Source: Acidimicrobiia bacterium UBA1281 (GTDB taxonomy: Bacteria; Actinomycetota; Acidimicrobiia; Actinomarinales; Actinomarinaceae). From it: DNA of 12,923 bases. This document shows, piece after piece, positions 1 through 6,607 of this stretch. A program made the position numbers and the translations under genes. The notes beneath the pieces were generated by a model, which did not search any database, was not told the DNA's origin, and saw only the letters and a program-made list of their open reading frames with translations. The stretch is taken from the NCBI GenBank assembly GCA_002308095.1, contig DBUV01000071.1, forward strand, positions 32,048 through 44,970, read 5' to 3'. Numbering within the stretch: the first letter of the stretch is position 1; every line of letters starts with the position of its first letter.

Positions 1-944
1 TAGGTAGTGATACAGGTGGTTCAATTAGACAACCTGCATCATTTTGTGGGGTAGTTGGTTTTAAGCCAACCTATGGAACAGTTTCCAGGTATGGATTAGT
101 CGCATTTGCTTCATCTTTAGATCAAATTGGTCCAATTACAAACAACGTTTCAGATGCAAAGATTCTTTATAATTCGATAAGAGGACATGACCCATTTGAT
201 GCTACTTCTTTAAAAGATGTAAATGTCAAGCAGCCTAAATTAGAAAAAGCAAAAATTGGGATTATTAAAGAATTAATGGAAGATGGAATTTCTGAAGATG
301 CAAAATCAGAAGTTCATAAAGTTTCAAAATTACTTGAATCACAGGGACACGAAATTATTGAGGTTTCGTTACCTCTGACAAAAATGTCAATTAGTATTTA
401 CTACCTTATTGCACCAGCTGAATGTTCTGCCAATTTATCTAGGTTTGACGGAGTAAGGTATGGAAATAGAGTGAATGGTAATACTAGTTATGAGATGATG
501 GAAGCAACTAGAGCTGAAGGATTTGGCCCAGAAGTTAAAAAAAGGATTTTACTGGGAACATATGCTCTTTCAGCTGGTTATTACGATGCATTTTATGGAC
601 AAGCATTGAAAGCTAGATCTATGATGAAGAAAGAATTTACAGAAACCTTCGAGCAAGTTGATTATTTAATTTCACCGACTACACCTTCAGATCCATTCAA
701 GTTTGGAGAAAAATCTGACAATCAACTTGAGATGTATATGTCTGATTTATGTACGATACCTGCAAACCTTGTTGGAATGCCAGCTATCAGTATTCCAACA
801 GGATTATCATCCAGCGGGCTTCCACTATCAGTTCAGATAATGAGTCCCTCTAATACTGATAATACCTTATTAGATTTTGCTCAAAACTTAGAATCAGAGG
901 TATCTTTTGATGCTTTACCTCAAATACAGGGTGATGGAGAATGA
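1..944 (+). CDS. gatA: Glu-tRNA(Gln) amidotransferase subunit A, 3' part (5' end outside window)
   Basis: GatA is the amidase subunit of the GatCAB complex. It releases ammonia from glutamine (or asparagine) for conversion of Glu-tRNA(Gln) to Gln-tRNA(Gln) in the cytoplasm. The reading frame enters from the left edge (first full codon at base 3) with no stop and opens directly on the amidase signature GSDTGGSIRQPA. The serine at bases 21-23 corresponds to the acyl-enzyme nucleophile of the Ser-cisSer-Lys triad; the Lys and cis-Ser lie upstream of the window. Later family blocks are RYGLVAFASSLDQIGPI, RAEGFG, KRILLGTYALSAGYYDA and TIPANLVGMPAISIP. The first in-frame ATG at 276 is internal, not the start. 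About 313 residues are visible of a usual 480-490. The TGA stop overlaps the gatB ATG in an ATGA, as expected for cotranscription and coupled translation. gatC is probably upstream. Identity is very secure. Confidence 0.97.
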   Translation, partial: GSDTGGSIRQPASFCGVVGFKPTYGTVSRYGLVAFASSLDQIGPITNNVSDAKILYNSIRGHDPFDATSLKDVNVKQPKLEKAKIGIIKELMEDGISEDAKSEVHKVSKLLESQGHEIIEVSLPLTKMSISIYYLIAPAECSANLSRFDGVRYGNRVNGNTSYEMMEATRAEGFGPEVKKRILLGTYALSAGYYDAFYGQALKARSMMKKEFTETFEQVDYLISPTTPSDPFKFGEKSDNQLEMYMSDLCTIPANLVGMPAISIPTGLSSSGLPLSVQIMSPSNTDNTLLDFAQNLESEVSFDALPQIQGDGE

Positions 945-2386
945 ATATAGTACCAACAATTGGCATGGAGACACACGTTGAATTAAAAACTAATTCAAAG
1001 ATGTTTTGTAGGTGCAATGTTGCAGAAACTGAAAAACCAAACGAAAATCTTTGTCCTACTTGTATTGGTCTCCCGGGTTCTTTACCGGTACCTAATAAAA
1101 AAGCAATTGAATACATTACACTTTTAGCATTAAGTACCAACTGCGCGATAACTAATGATGGCATGTTTCATAGAAAAAACTATTTTTATCCAGATCTCCC
1201 AAAAAATTATCAAATATCACAATTTGACCTGCCTGTTGGTACTGATGGTTCTCTTGAAATAGTTGTTGATGGGGAATTTGGAACAGTAGAAATTGAACGC
1301 GTACACATGGAAGAAGACACCGGAAAAAGTACACATATTGGATCAGGTAGAATTGATTCAGCAACTAGTACTCACCTAGATTTTAATAGAGCTGGGATAC
1401 CTCTAGTTGAAGTTGTAACAAAACCTTTAATAAAATCTTCAAAAGAAGCAGTTGCCTACATAGAGGAACTTAGACAACTTGTAATAGATTTAAATATATC
1501 AGAAGGAAAGTTAGAAAAAGGAAATTTAAGATTTGATGCAAATATTTCAGTTGCTTACGAAAATGCTGATGAGTTAGGTACAAAAGTAGAGATTAAAAAT
1601 ATGAACTCTTTGAAGTCTCTTGAGAAAGCAATAGAGTATGAAATTTCTAGACAGACAAAAATGCTTAAAAATGAGGAAATTATTATTCAAGAAACAAGAC
1701 ATTGGGATGAAAAAAAAGAAGTTACTAGTTCTATGAGATCTAAAGAGGGAAGTGCAGATTATCGTTATTTTTCAGATCCTGATATTCCTAACATGATTCT
1801 AGATGAAGATTTTGTCACAGATATTAAAAAAGACATGCCACTGCTCCCATCAGATAAAAGAAATACATTTATTGAAAGTGGCTTAAGCATTGAAGATGCA
1901 AATAGTCTGGGAAAAAGTGCAACATGGATAGGAGAACTTTACAATTCTGTTTCAAACATAACTAAAGATTCTAAAGTTTCTTTCAATTGGATAACAGGAG
2001 AATTACAAGGGCAATTAAGAAAACTAGAGAAAGCTACACCTCCAACTTGGTTGAATCCTGAAAATCTAAGCGAGATAATTTCTTTAGTTAAGAGTGATAA
2101 GATATCTTTTACCTCTGGAAAAGAAATTTTATCAAAATTAATTGATGAGAAAATCAATCCTGAAGAGTATGCAGTAGCAAGTAAACTTATTCAAGAAAAT
2201 GATACCGAAGAGATTAGTAAAATGGTCAAGGAAGTTCTTGATGAAAATGAAGAGGTAATTGAACGAATTTCAAACGGAGAGCAAAAATTAATAGGTTTTT
2301 TAGTTGGTCAGGTAATAAAGCTTTCAAATGGTAAAGTCAATCCATCAGTGGCTAAAGAACTTTTACTTAAAGAGATAGAACAATAA
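941..2386 (+). CDS. gatB: Asp/Glu-tRNA(Asn/Gln) amidotransferase subunit B
   Basis: GatB is the kinase and tRNA-binding subunit of GatCAB. It phosphorylates the Glu on Glu-tRNA(Gln) and then amidates it with ammonia channelled from GatA. The protein has 481 residues, normal for the family. It begins with the GatB signature (GMETHVELKT, residues 8-17). Four cysteines follow in CxC...CxxC spacing (C23, C25, C38, C41), matching the zinc site present in many GatB proteins. Other family blocks are HMEEDTGKSTH, DFNRAGIPLVEVVTKP, KVEIKNMNS, TRHWDE and SADYRYFSDPDIP. The C-terminal part (from roughly residue 330) fits the helical and YqeY-like tail that binds the tRNA elbow. The ATG lies inside the gatA stop (ATGA), and GGAG sits only one base upstream, so translation is probably coupled. 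The 3' end overlaps the convergent pgpA gene by 20 bases. Confidence 0.98.
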   Translation: MNIVPTIGMETHVELKTNSKMFCRCNVAETEKPNENLCPTCIGLPGSLPVPNKKAIEYITLLALSTNCAITNDGMFHRKNYFYPDLPKNYQISQFDLPVGTDGSLEIVVDGEFGTVEIERVHMEEDTGKSTHIGSGRIDSATSTHLDFNRAGIPLVEVVTKPLIKSSKEAVAYIEELRQLVIDLNISEGKLEKGNLRFDANISVAYENADELGTKVEIKNMNSLKSLEKAIEYEISRQTKMLKNEEIIIQETRHWDEKKEVTSSMRSKEGSADYRYFSDPDIPNMILDEDFVTDIKKDMPLLPSDKRNTFIESGLSIEDANSLGKSATWIGELYNSVSNITKDSKVSFNWITGELQGQLRKLEKATPPTWLNPENLSEIISLVKSDKISFTSGKEILSKLIDEKINPEEYAVASKLIQENDTEEISKMVKEVLDENEEVIERISNGEQKLIGFLVGQVIKLSNGKVNPSVAKELLLKEIEQ

Positions 2387-2828
2387 ACTGATTTACAATT
2401 GTAGCTCCAAGCAATCCAAATGCACCTGCTGCTAAATCATCATAAAGTACACCTTTTTTCCCTGGAATAGATTCCATCTGAGCAACTATGTTAGGTTGCT
2501 TTAATATGTCAGATGCTCTAAATATTACAAATCCCGCAACCAGAGGTAATAATTCAGATGGGGAGGCTAGTGAAGCTAAGCTCATTCCAACTATTTCATC
2601 AAGAGTAATCCAACTTGGGTCGTTCGAACACGATTCATCATCTACGGTTAAAAAATAAAGTATTGTTAATAAAACAAATATTATTAAAAGCCATACCGTC
2701 TTAATTTGAAAAAGGAATAACAAAAGAACAAAGACAAAGGATGCAAACGTACCGCCTCCTTTTTTATCTCCAAATAAAGACTTCCAGATTAGACCTACTC
2801 CAAATCCTGAAGCAATAAATGTTTTCAT
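2367..2828 (-). CDS. pgpA: Phosphatidylglycerophosphatase A family protein
   Basis: This is a 153-residue membrane protein of the PgpA family, which dephosphorylates phosphatidylglycerophosphate to phosphatidylglycerol at the cytoplasmic membrane (EC 3.1.3.27). Family blocks are visible: LDEIVGM (residues 76-82, with D77 and E78), FRASDILKQP (103-112, with D107) and the paired acidic residues YDDLAAG (129-135, with D130 and D131). PgpA enzymes use such conserved acidic residues for Mg2+-dependent catalysis. Hydrophobic stretches at about 27-61, 88-104 and 131-150 suggest several membrane segments. The ATG at 2828-2826 is the first in frame and gives the usual family length. It is a single gene between convergent gatB and divergent ilvE, so it has its own promoter or is not linked to an operon here. 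The usual motif reads DxxKP; here it is DILKQP, a one-residue shift. I am fairly sure of the family; the exact substrate is from the family only. Confidence 0.85.
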   Translation of the reverse strand: MKTFIASGFGVGLIWKSLFGDKKGGGTFASFVFVLLLFLFQIKTVWLLIIFVLLTILYFLTVDDESCSNDPSWITLDEIVGMSLASLASPSELLPLVAGFVIFRASDILKQPNIVAQMESIPGKKGVLYDDLAAGAFGLLGATIVNQFIVLSL

Positions 2829-2890
2829 ATTTGAATAATAGTATTTTTTATGGATTCATTGAATAAAAGGTGTAGTATTTGTATTTAATA
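2829..2890. promoter_or_regulatory. Divergent intergenic region, pgpA / ilvE
   Basis: This AT-rich 62-base gap separates the two divergent starts and must hold the promoter of at least one of them. For ilvE a TAGTAT at 2873-2878 fits a -10 hexamer of the TAnnnT type and would place transcription start only a few bases ahead of the ATG at 2891. The only purine-rich element, AAAGG at 2866-2870, is 20 bases from that ATG and too far to act as a normal ribosome binding site, so ilvE may be leaderless. No convincing -35 element was seen. Assigned by eye. Confidence 0.3.
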
Positions 2891-3805
2891 ATGAAAAAAT
2901 CAGAATTTATATGGCTTGATGGCGAACTTGTTGAGTGGGATAAGGCAACAGTTAGTGTAATGACGCACACCTTGCATTACGGAACAGGAGTTTTTGAAGG
3001 GATGCGAGCAAGAGAGACCGCACAAGGTACTTCAATACAATTTCTAAATGATCACGTCGACCGACTTTATAGATCCGCAGAGGCATACAACTTAGAAATT
3101 CCATTTAATAAGAATGTTATTACTAATGCAATTAAAGAAATTGTAAAAGTAAATAAACTAAAATCTGCATATATAAGACCACTTGTTTTTTTCGGTGATG
3201 GAGAAATGGGTTTACTTCCTCAAGATATTCCCGTAAGAGTAGCCATAGCAGCGTGGGAATGGGGTGCTTATCTGGGCGATGAGGCTGGTAGTAAAGGTGT
3301 TAATGTTTGTATATCAGATTGGCAAAGAATCAGCCCTAAAAGTTTTAAGCCATATGCAAAAGGTGTTGGTGGTTATATGAACTCTACACTAGCAAAAATT
3401 GATGCAGTAAAGCAGGGGTTTGATGACGCAATAATGTTAGGCGATACCGGCACAGTTGCAGAAGGTAGTGGTCAGAATATATTTATGGTTAAGGATGAAC
3501 AACTTTTCACACCACCTATTGAAACAGGTGCATTGGGGGGGATAACAAGAAAAACAGTTATGGAAATCGCTAAGTATCTTGACATTGATTTGGAGGAGAA
3601 AAATCTGACAAGAGAAGACTTAATTTCAGCTGATGAAATCTTTTTTACAGGTACCGCAACTGAAATAGTAGGTGTAGTTTCAATTGATAAAATTGCTATT
3701 GGTGATGGAATGGTTGGAAAAATTACATCAAATATACGGAATAAATATCTAGAAATTGTTAATGGAAAAGAAGATAACTTCAAACATTATTTAACATTGA
3801 TTTAA
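2891..3805 (+). CDS. ilvE: Branched-chain amino acid aminotransferase (class IV PLP enzyme)
   Basis: IlvE interconverts Leu, Ile and Val with their 2-oxo acids, using glutamate/2-oxoglutarate and PLP, as the last step of branched-chain amino acid synthesis. The 304-residue protein matches the usual length. It opens with the family N-terminus (FIWLDGELV) followed by THTLHYGTGVFEGMRA (residues 25-40). The PLP lysine is K157 in YAKGVGGYMNS. Further blocks are VAEGSGQNIFMV (phosphate-binding region), GITRKTVMEIAK and FFTGTATEI, all typical of class IV fold-type aminotransferases. A longer reading is possible from a TTG at 2879, but the ATG at 2891 gives the normal N-terminus and is chosen. Its stop TAA shares one base with the next ATG (TAATG), so the 138-residue gene downstream is likely co-translated. 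D-amino-acid transaminase or aminodeoxychorismate lyase are related, but the N-terminal blocks favour IlvE. Confidence 0.93.
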   Translation: MKKSEFIWLDGELVEWDKATVSVMTHTLHYGTGVFEGMRARETAQGTSIQFLNDHVDRLYRSAEAYNLEIPFNKNVITNAIKEIVKVNKLKSAYIRPLVFFGDGEMGLLPQDIPVRVAIAAWEWGAYLGDEAGSKGVNVCISDWQRISPKSFKPYAKGVGGYMNSTLAKIDAVKQGFDDAIMLGDTGTVAEGSGQNIFMVKDEQLFTPPIETGALGGITRKTVMEIAKYLDIDLEEKNLTREDLISADEIFFTGTATEIVGVVSIDKIAIGDGMVGKITSNIRNKYLEIVNGKEDNFKHYLTLI

Positions 3806-4221
3806 TGTCACAAGAGCCAAATATAAACATAGATTATGGTGTAAGTTCAAAAGAGACAGCACTTCCAGTGCCTAGGAGAATGCCTTCACGACCTGCAGAA
3901 AAATTAGATCCTACATTTACTGCTTATGGTAACGTTGGACCAGATAGCGGATTTGCCATCAAGATAGTTAATAAATACTCTGATTTGTGGGCATCTCACC
4001 CAAGAAAAAAATTGATCACGAATGTTATTGTTAATTTAATACTGTACAGATCATCACATTTTGGCAGAGCTCCAACTTCAGCTGATTTTCATCTTGTTCT
4101 TGGACTCTTGAGAATATCTGAAAACTCTACAGGTGAGTTGACTAATGAAATACTCGATAAGTCTTCTAAAGAGAAAATGCAAGGGGCTTATCTTACAAAA
4201 GTATTTAATTTTTTAACATAG
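3805..4221 (+). CDS. Unrecognised 138-residue protein in the ilvE-gltX operon
   Basis: I do not recognise this protein. Its ATG overlaps the ilvE stop by one base (TAATG), and codon use looks like that of its neighbours, so it is very likely translated. Residues 1-45 are polar and proline-rich (PVPRRMPSRP at 21-30) and probably disordered. From GPDSGFAIKI (45-54) onward it looks like a compact, mainly helical domain with hydrophobic segments ITNVIVNLILY (71-81) and FHLVLGLLRI (95-104) separated by SSHFGRAP (83-90). No signal peptide, clear membrane span or cysteine pair is seen. The GPDxGFA and FGRAP elements look like conserved turns of a small family, but I cannot name one. Its place between ilvE and the FAH-family gene gives no firm clue to its role. 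It is a candidate lineage-specific conserved hypothetical. Confidence 0.8.
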   Translation: MSQEPNINIDYGVSSKETALPVPRRMPSRPAEKLDPTFTAYGNVGPDSGFAIKIVNKYSDLWASHPRKKLITNVIVNLILYRSSHFGRAPTSADFHLVLGLLRISENSTGELTNEILDKSSKEKMQGAYLTKVFNFLT

Positions 4222-4225
4222 CTCA

Positions 4226-4246
4226 TATAACATAGAATCAATAAGG
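4226..4246 (+). promoter_or_regulatory. Possible promoter and ribosome binding site for the FAH-family gene
   Basis: In the 33-base gap before the ATG at 4255, TATAAC (4226-4231) resembles a -10 hexamer, and AAGG (4243-4246) lies 8 bases upstream of the start, a usable Shine-Dalgarno distance. The gap is the only break in the plus-strand run from ilvE to gltX, so a second promoter here is reasonable. No matching -35 element was found. By-eye assignment. Confidence 0.3.
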
Positions 4247-4254
4247 TATTAAAT

Positions 4255-5025
4255 ATGCAAATAGTTAGAGCGAAATACGAAAATGATATTTTTTATGGTG
4301 AGTTACACGATGGAAAGGTGACTCGCTACGATGGATCCCCATTTGTTATATGGGAAAACACTGAAGAAGTTTATGACATTCAAGAAATTGAATTACTTGC
4401 GCCAGTACTCCCTTCGAAAGTAGTTGCAATTGCAAAAAACTATGCCAAACATGCAGCAGAAATGGGATTACCAGAATATAGCGACAATCTTCCAGAGCAT
4501 CCCATTATTTTCATAAAACCTTCAACATCTGTTATTGGTTCGGGTCAAAAAATAAAATATCCAAGCATTGGTGAACATGTTGATCACGAATCTGAATTAG
4601 CCTTAGTTATATCTAAGGTATCAAAAAACATTGACAGGAATAATTGGAAAGATCACGTTTTAGGATTTACTATTGCAAATGATTTATCTGAAAGAGTATT
4701 ACAGGGCAAAACTGGGCACTTCACAAGAGCCAAGGGATTTGATACCTTCTGTCCATTAGGACCATTTATTCAGACTGAATTTGATGAAAACCCTGAGCTC
4801 TCAATAAAATCATACGTTAACAATGAGTTGAAACAAGATGGTAATACTAAAGATATGATGTTTAAAATTGGAGAAATTCTTGAGTTCATATCTTCTATTA
4901 TGACTTTGTTACCTGGAGATGTGATATTAACAGGAACTCCAGAGGGTGTTAGTAAAGTACAACCAGGAGATGAAATAAAAATTGAAATTGAAACGCTTGG
5001 TACTCAAATTAATACAGTTGAGTAG
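4255..5025 (+). CDS. Fumarylacetoacetate hydrolase (FAH) family protein
   Basis: This 256-residue enzyme belongs to the FAH superfamily: divalent-metal enzymes that act on acylpyruvates, oxaloacetate or catechol-degradation intermediates (hydrolysis, decarboxylation or isomerisation). The N-terminal small domain spans about residues 1-50. The catalytic domain starts at VAIAKNYAKHAAE (57-69). The metal-binding ExE is in DHESELALV (E112, E114) and the third acidic ligand is D143 in GFTIANDLSER. RAKGFDTFCPLGP (158-170) and LTGTPEGV (225-232) are further family blocks. Length is typical of bacterial single-domain members. It sits three bases upstream of gltX. I recall the same pairing in mycobacteria (Rv2993c next to gltS/Rv2992c), which argues for old actinobacterial synteny rather than a role in aromatic degradation; no other catabolic gene is near. 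The substrate cannot be read from sequence; acylpyruvase or oxaloacetate tautomerase/decarboxylase activity are the broad options. Confidence 0.92.
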   Translation: MQIVRAKYENDIFYGELHDGKVTRYDGSPFVIWENTEEVYDIQEIELLAPVLPSKVVAIAKNYAKHAAEMGLPEYSDNLPEHPIIFIKPSTSVIGSGQKIKYPSIGEHVDHESELALVISKVSKNIDRNNWKDHVLGFTIANDLSERVLQGKTGHFTRAKGFDTFCPLGPFIQTEFDENPELSIKSYVNNELKQDGNTKDMMFKIGEILEFISSIMTLLPGDVILTGTPEGVSKVQPGDEIKIEIETLGTQINTVE

Positions 5026-5028
5026 TAA

Positions 5029-6339
5029 ATGAAATTAAGAATAGCTCCATCACCAACTGGTCACCTACATATAGGAAATGCTAGAACGGCTCTTTTTAAT
5101 TGGTTGTATGCGCGAGCTAACAATGGAACTTTTTTAGTCAGAATTGATGACACTGATACTGCCCGATCTAGCGAAGAATATATCAATGACATTGTTAAAA
5201 ACTTTAAATGGTTAGGTATAGATTGGGATGAGGGAATACAGGTAGGCGGTCCACATGGTGAATATAAACAATCTTTACGTTTTGATAGGTACAGGGAAAT
5301 TGCTGAGTCCTTACTTTCTCGTGGACTAGCTTACGAGGATGAAGGAGCTATTAGATTTAAAGTTCCTAATGAAAACTCTATAGTTTTTGATGATATTACC
5401 CGTGGTTCAATGAAATTTGAACTTTCAGATGTGGAAGATTTCATTATTTTAAGATCTGATAAATCGCCAACATACCATTTAGCTTCAACAGTAGATGATA
5501 TAGATTATGAAATTACAACCATAGCAAGAGGAGAAGATATACTTTCCTCTACACCTAAGCATATACTTTTAATGCAAGCTCTAAATGCAGACGTTCCTAC
5601 CTTTTGCCATTTACCCTTATTATTTGGTCCTGATGGTAAAAAACTTAGTAAAAGGCATGGGGATACGTCAGTTAGTTCTTTTAGAGACATGGGTTTACTA
5701 CCTGAGGCTTTATTCAACTATATGTGTTTGCTAGGTTGGGCACCTGGTAATGATCTTGAAATATTTGATAAGGATTTAGTAATCCAAAAATTTGATTTAG
5801 CTAATGTTTTACCAAATCCAGCTATTTTTGATACAACTAAACTCTTGTGGATGAACGGGCAGTATATAAGAAATACCAGCGATGATGATTTTACTCTTTC
5901 TGCTCTAGAAAAAATATCACAAGACTTAGATAGGGAACTTTTTGAAAAAGAAATTAGCCGAATAAAAAAAATTCTTCCATCAGTTCAAGAGAGAATAGAA
6001 ACACTGAATGACCTAACCCCACAGATAAAATTTTTATTAGATGAGCCTTTTGAAGTTAATCAGGAAGAATGGGATAGTGTCAATTCATCAGAAGGACAAA
6101 GTTATTTAATGTCTATTAGAGAAATTTTTAAAAGCCTGGAAGATTTTTCATTATCAAACATTGAAAACATAATGAGAGAAGAATTAAAAAATAAAGATAC
6201 GAAACCAAAAATAGGATTTCAAATTACAAGAGTATCAGTGACTGGTACAAAAGTGAGTCCACCACTATTTGAGTCAATATATGCTTTAGGTAAAGATGCA
6301 GTTTTAGCTAGGCTTGCAGAATCAATTGAAAAATTATAA
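5029..6339 (+). CDS. gltX: Glutamyl-tRNA synthetase, short form lacking the zinc-type insertion
   Basis: This class I aminoacyl-tRNA synthetase charges glutamate onto tRNA-Glu. With GatCAB and a tRNA-Gln in the window, it is presumably also the non-discriminating enzyme that charges tRNA-Gln with glutamate. The ATP-binding HIGH motif reads HIGN (14-17) after APSPTG (6-11), and KMSKS reads KLSKR (205-209) in GPDGKKLSKRHG. ARGED (166-170), DMGLLPEAL and LLGWAPG are further landmarks. The C-terminal half is the helical anticodon-binding domain, ending in the tail motif VSPPLFES, which I recall from mycobacterial GluRS. At 436 residues it is shorter than the usual 465-500. Part of the shortfall is one internal deletion: GLAYEDEGAIRFKVP (99-113) joins directly what other GluRS separate by about 40 residues (the CxC...C zinc module, or its zinc-free counterpart). 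RIDDTD replaces the usual RIEDTD. Three bases separate it from the FAH-family gene; no Shine-Dalgarno is evident. Confidence 0.96.
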   Translation: MKLRIAPSPTGHLHIGNARTALFNWLYARANNGTFLVRIDDTDTARSSEEYINDIVKNFKWLGIDWDEGIQVGGPHGEYKQSLRFDRYREIAESLLSRGLAYEDEGAIRFKVPNENSIVFDDITRGSMKFELSDVEDFIILRSDKSPTYHLASTVDDIDYEITTIARGEDILSSTPKHILLMQALNADVPTFCHLPLLFGPDGKKLSKRHGDTSVSSFRDMGLLPEALFNYMCLLGWAPGNDLEIFDKDLVIQKFDLANVLPNPAIFDTTKLLWMNGQYIRNTSDDDFTLSALEKISQDLDRELFEKEISRIKKILPSVQERIETLNDLTPQIKFLLDEPFEVNQEEWDSVNSSEGQSYLMSIREIFKSLEDFSLSNIENIMREELKNKDTKPKIGFQITRVSVTGTKVSPPLFESIYALGKDAVLARLAESIEKL

Positions 6340-6378
6340 CAATTAATAATTAAATTGATATATTCTTAATACTTATAC
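6335..6378 (+). promoter_or_regulatory. Leader of the tRNA cluster, possible weak promoter
   Basis: These bases cover the gltX stop and the 39-base gap before the first tRNA. TATAAC (6335-6340), overlapping the stop codon, could be a -10 element with a start about 30 bases ahead of the tRNA; TATTCT (6361-6366) is an alternative. CTTGCA at 6313-6318 is a poor -35. No terminator hairpin separates gltX from the tRNAs, so processing from a gltX read-through transcript is an equal possibility. Confidence 0.2.
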
Positions 6379-6451
6379 GGCCCCGTCGTCCAGAGGCCTA
6401 GGACGCTGGGTTTTCAACCCAGAAACGCCGGTTCGAATCCGGTCGGGGCTG
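6379..6451 (+). tRNA. tRNA-Glu (anticodon UUC)
   Basis: A full 73-base cloverleaf folds by hand. The acceptor stem pairs 6379-6385 with 6444-6450, starting with a G1-U72 wobble. U8 is 6386. The D stem GUCC pairs with GGAC. The anticodon stem CTGGG/CCCAG (6406-6410/6418-6422) closes the loop TTTTCAA with anticodon TTC at 6413-6415. The T arm is GCCGG-TTCGAAT-CCGGT, with a G-U closing pair. The discriminator is G (6451). The next three bases are CTA, so CCA is not encoded and must be added by the nucleotidyltransferase. It reads GAA and, by wobble, GAG. It lies 39 bases after gltX and 7 bases before tRNA-Gln. Confidence 0.97.
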
Positions 6452-6458
6452 CTATCTT

Positions 6459-6530
6459 TCGGGGATGGTGTAATTGGCAACACAATGGGTTCTGGTCCCA
6501 TCGTTGAGGGTTCAAGTCCTTCTCCCCGAG
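6459..6530 (+). tRNA. tRNA-Gln (anticodon CUG)
   Basis: A 72-base cloverleaf. The acceptor stem 6459-6465 pairs with 6523-6529, all seven pairs Watson-Crick, beginning with U1-A72. The D stem GUGU (6468-6471) pairs with ACAC (6480-6483). The anticodon stem ATGGG/CCCAT (6485-6489/6497-6501) holds the loop TTCTGGT with CTG at 6492-6494. The T stem GAGGG/CCTTC has one G-U pair. The discriminator is G (6530), and CCA is not encoded (CAG follows). U1-A72 is the known bacterial identity element by which GatCAB accepts tRNA-Gln, consistent with the gat genes here. It reads CAG only, so a tRNA-Gln(UUG) for CAA is expected elsewhere. Flanking tRNAs are 7 and 4 bases away, so the three must be cut from one precursor. 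Confidence 0.96.
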
Positions 6531-6534
6531 CAGA

Positions 6535-6607
6535 GGCCCCGTCGTCCAGAGGCCTAGGACGCCGCCCTCTCAAGGCGGAAACGCCGGTTCAAATCCGGTC
6601 GGGGCTG
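6535..6607 (+). tRNA. tRNA-Glu (anticodon CUC)
   Basis: A 73-base cloverleaf nearly identical to the first tRNA-Glu. Outside the anticodon arm only one base differs, in the T loop (TTCAAAT instead of TTCGAAT). The acceptor stem is 6535-6541 with 6600-6606, again with a G1-U72 wobble. The anticodon stem CCGCC/GGCGG (6562-6566/6574-6578) closes CTCTCAA with CTC at 6569-6571. The discriminator is G6607. CCA is not encoded: the next triplet, CTA, is the complement of the stop codon of the convergent CofC-like gene. It reads GAG. The similarity points to a local duplication followed by replacement or divergence of the anticodon arm. Confidence 0.97.

Noticed and set aside
276..278. ATG 276 as the start of a 222-residue protein
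   Set aside because: The frame is open to the left edge and the upstream codons encode the conserved amidase signature, so this is an internal Met of GatA.
850..1364. Two minus-strand open frames (850-1164 and 1152-1364)
   Set aside because: They lie wholly antisense to the gatA end and gatB, which have strong family matches; their proteins show no recognisable motif.
1939..2157. Minus-strand open frame inside gatB
   Set aside because: Shadow of the gatB C-terminal coding region; no family resemblance and no upstream signals.
2879..2890. Longer IlvE starting at TTG 2879
   Set aside because: It adds only MYLI before the ATG at 2891, which gives the usual family start, and overlaps the probable promoter region.
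3472..3783. Minus-strand 103-codon open frame inside ilvE
   Set aside because: Antisense to the conserved C-terminal half of IlvE; low-complexity hydrophobic translation with no motif.
5505..5717. Minus-strand open frame inside gltX
   Set aside because: Antisense to the KLSKR region, one of the best conserved parts of gltX.
6373..6573. Minus-strand 66-codon open frame across the tRNA cluster
   Set aside because: It is the antisense of three tRNA genes; its repeated RPRPLDDG stretches are the complement of the duplicated tRNA-Glu sequence. Such frames are a known source of false protein calls.
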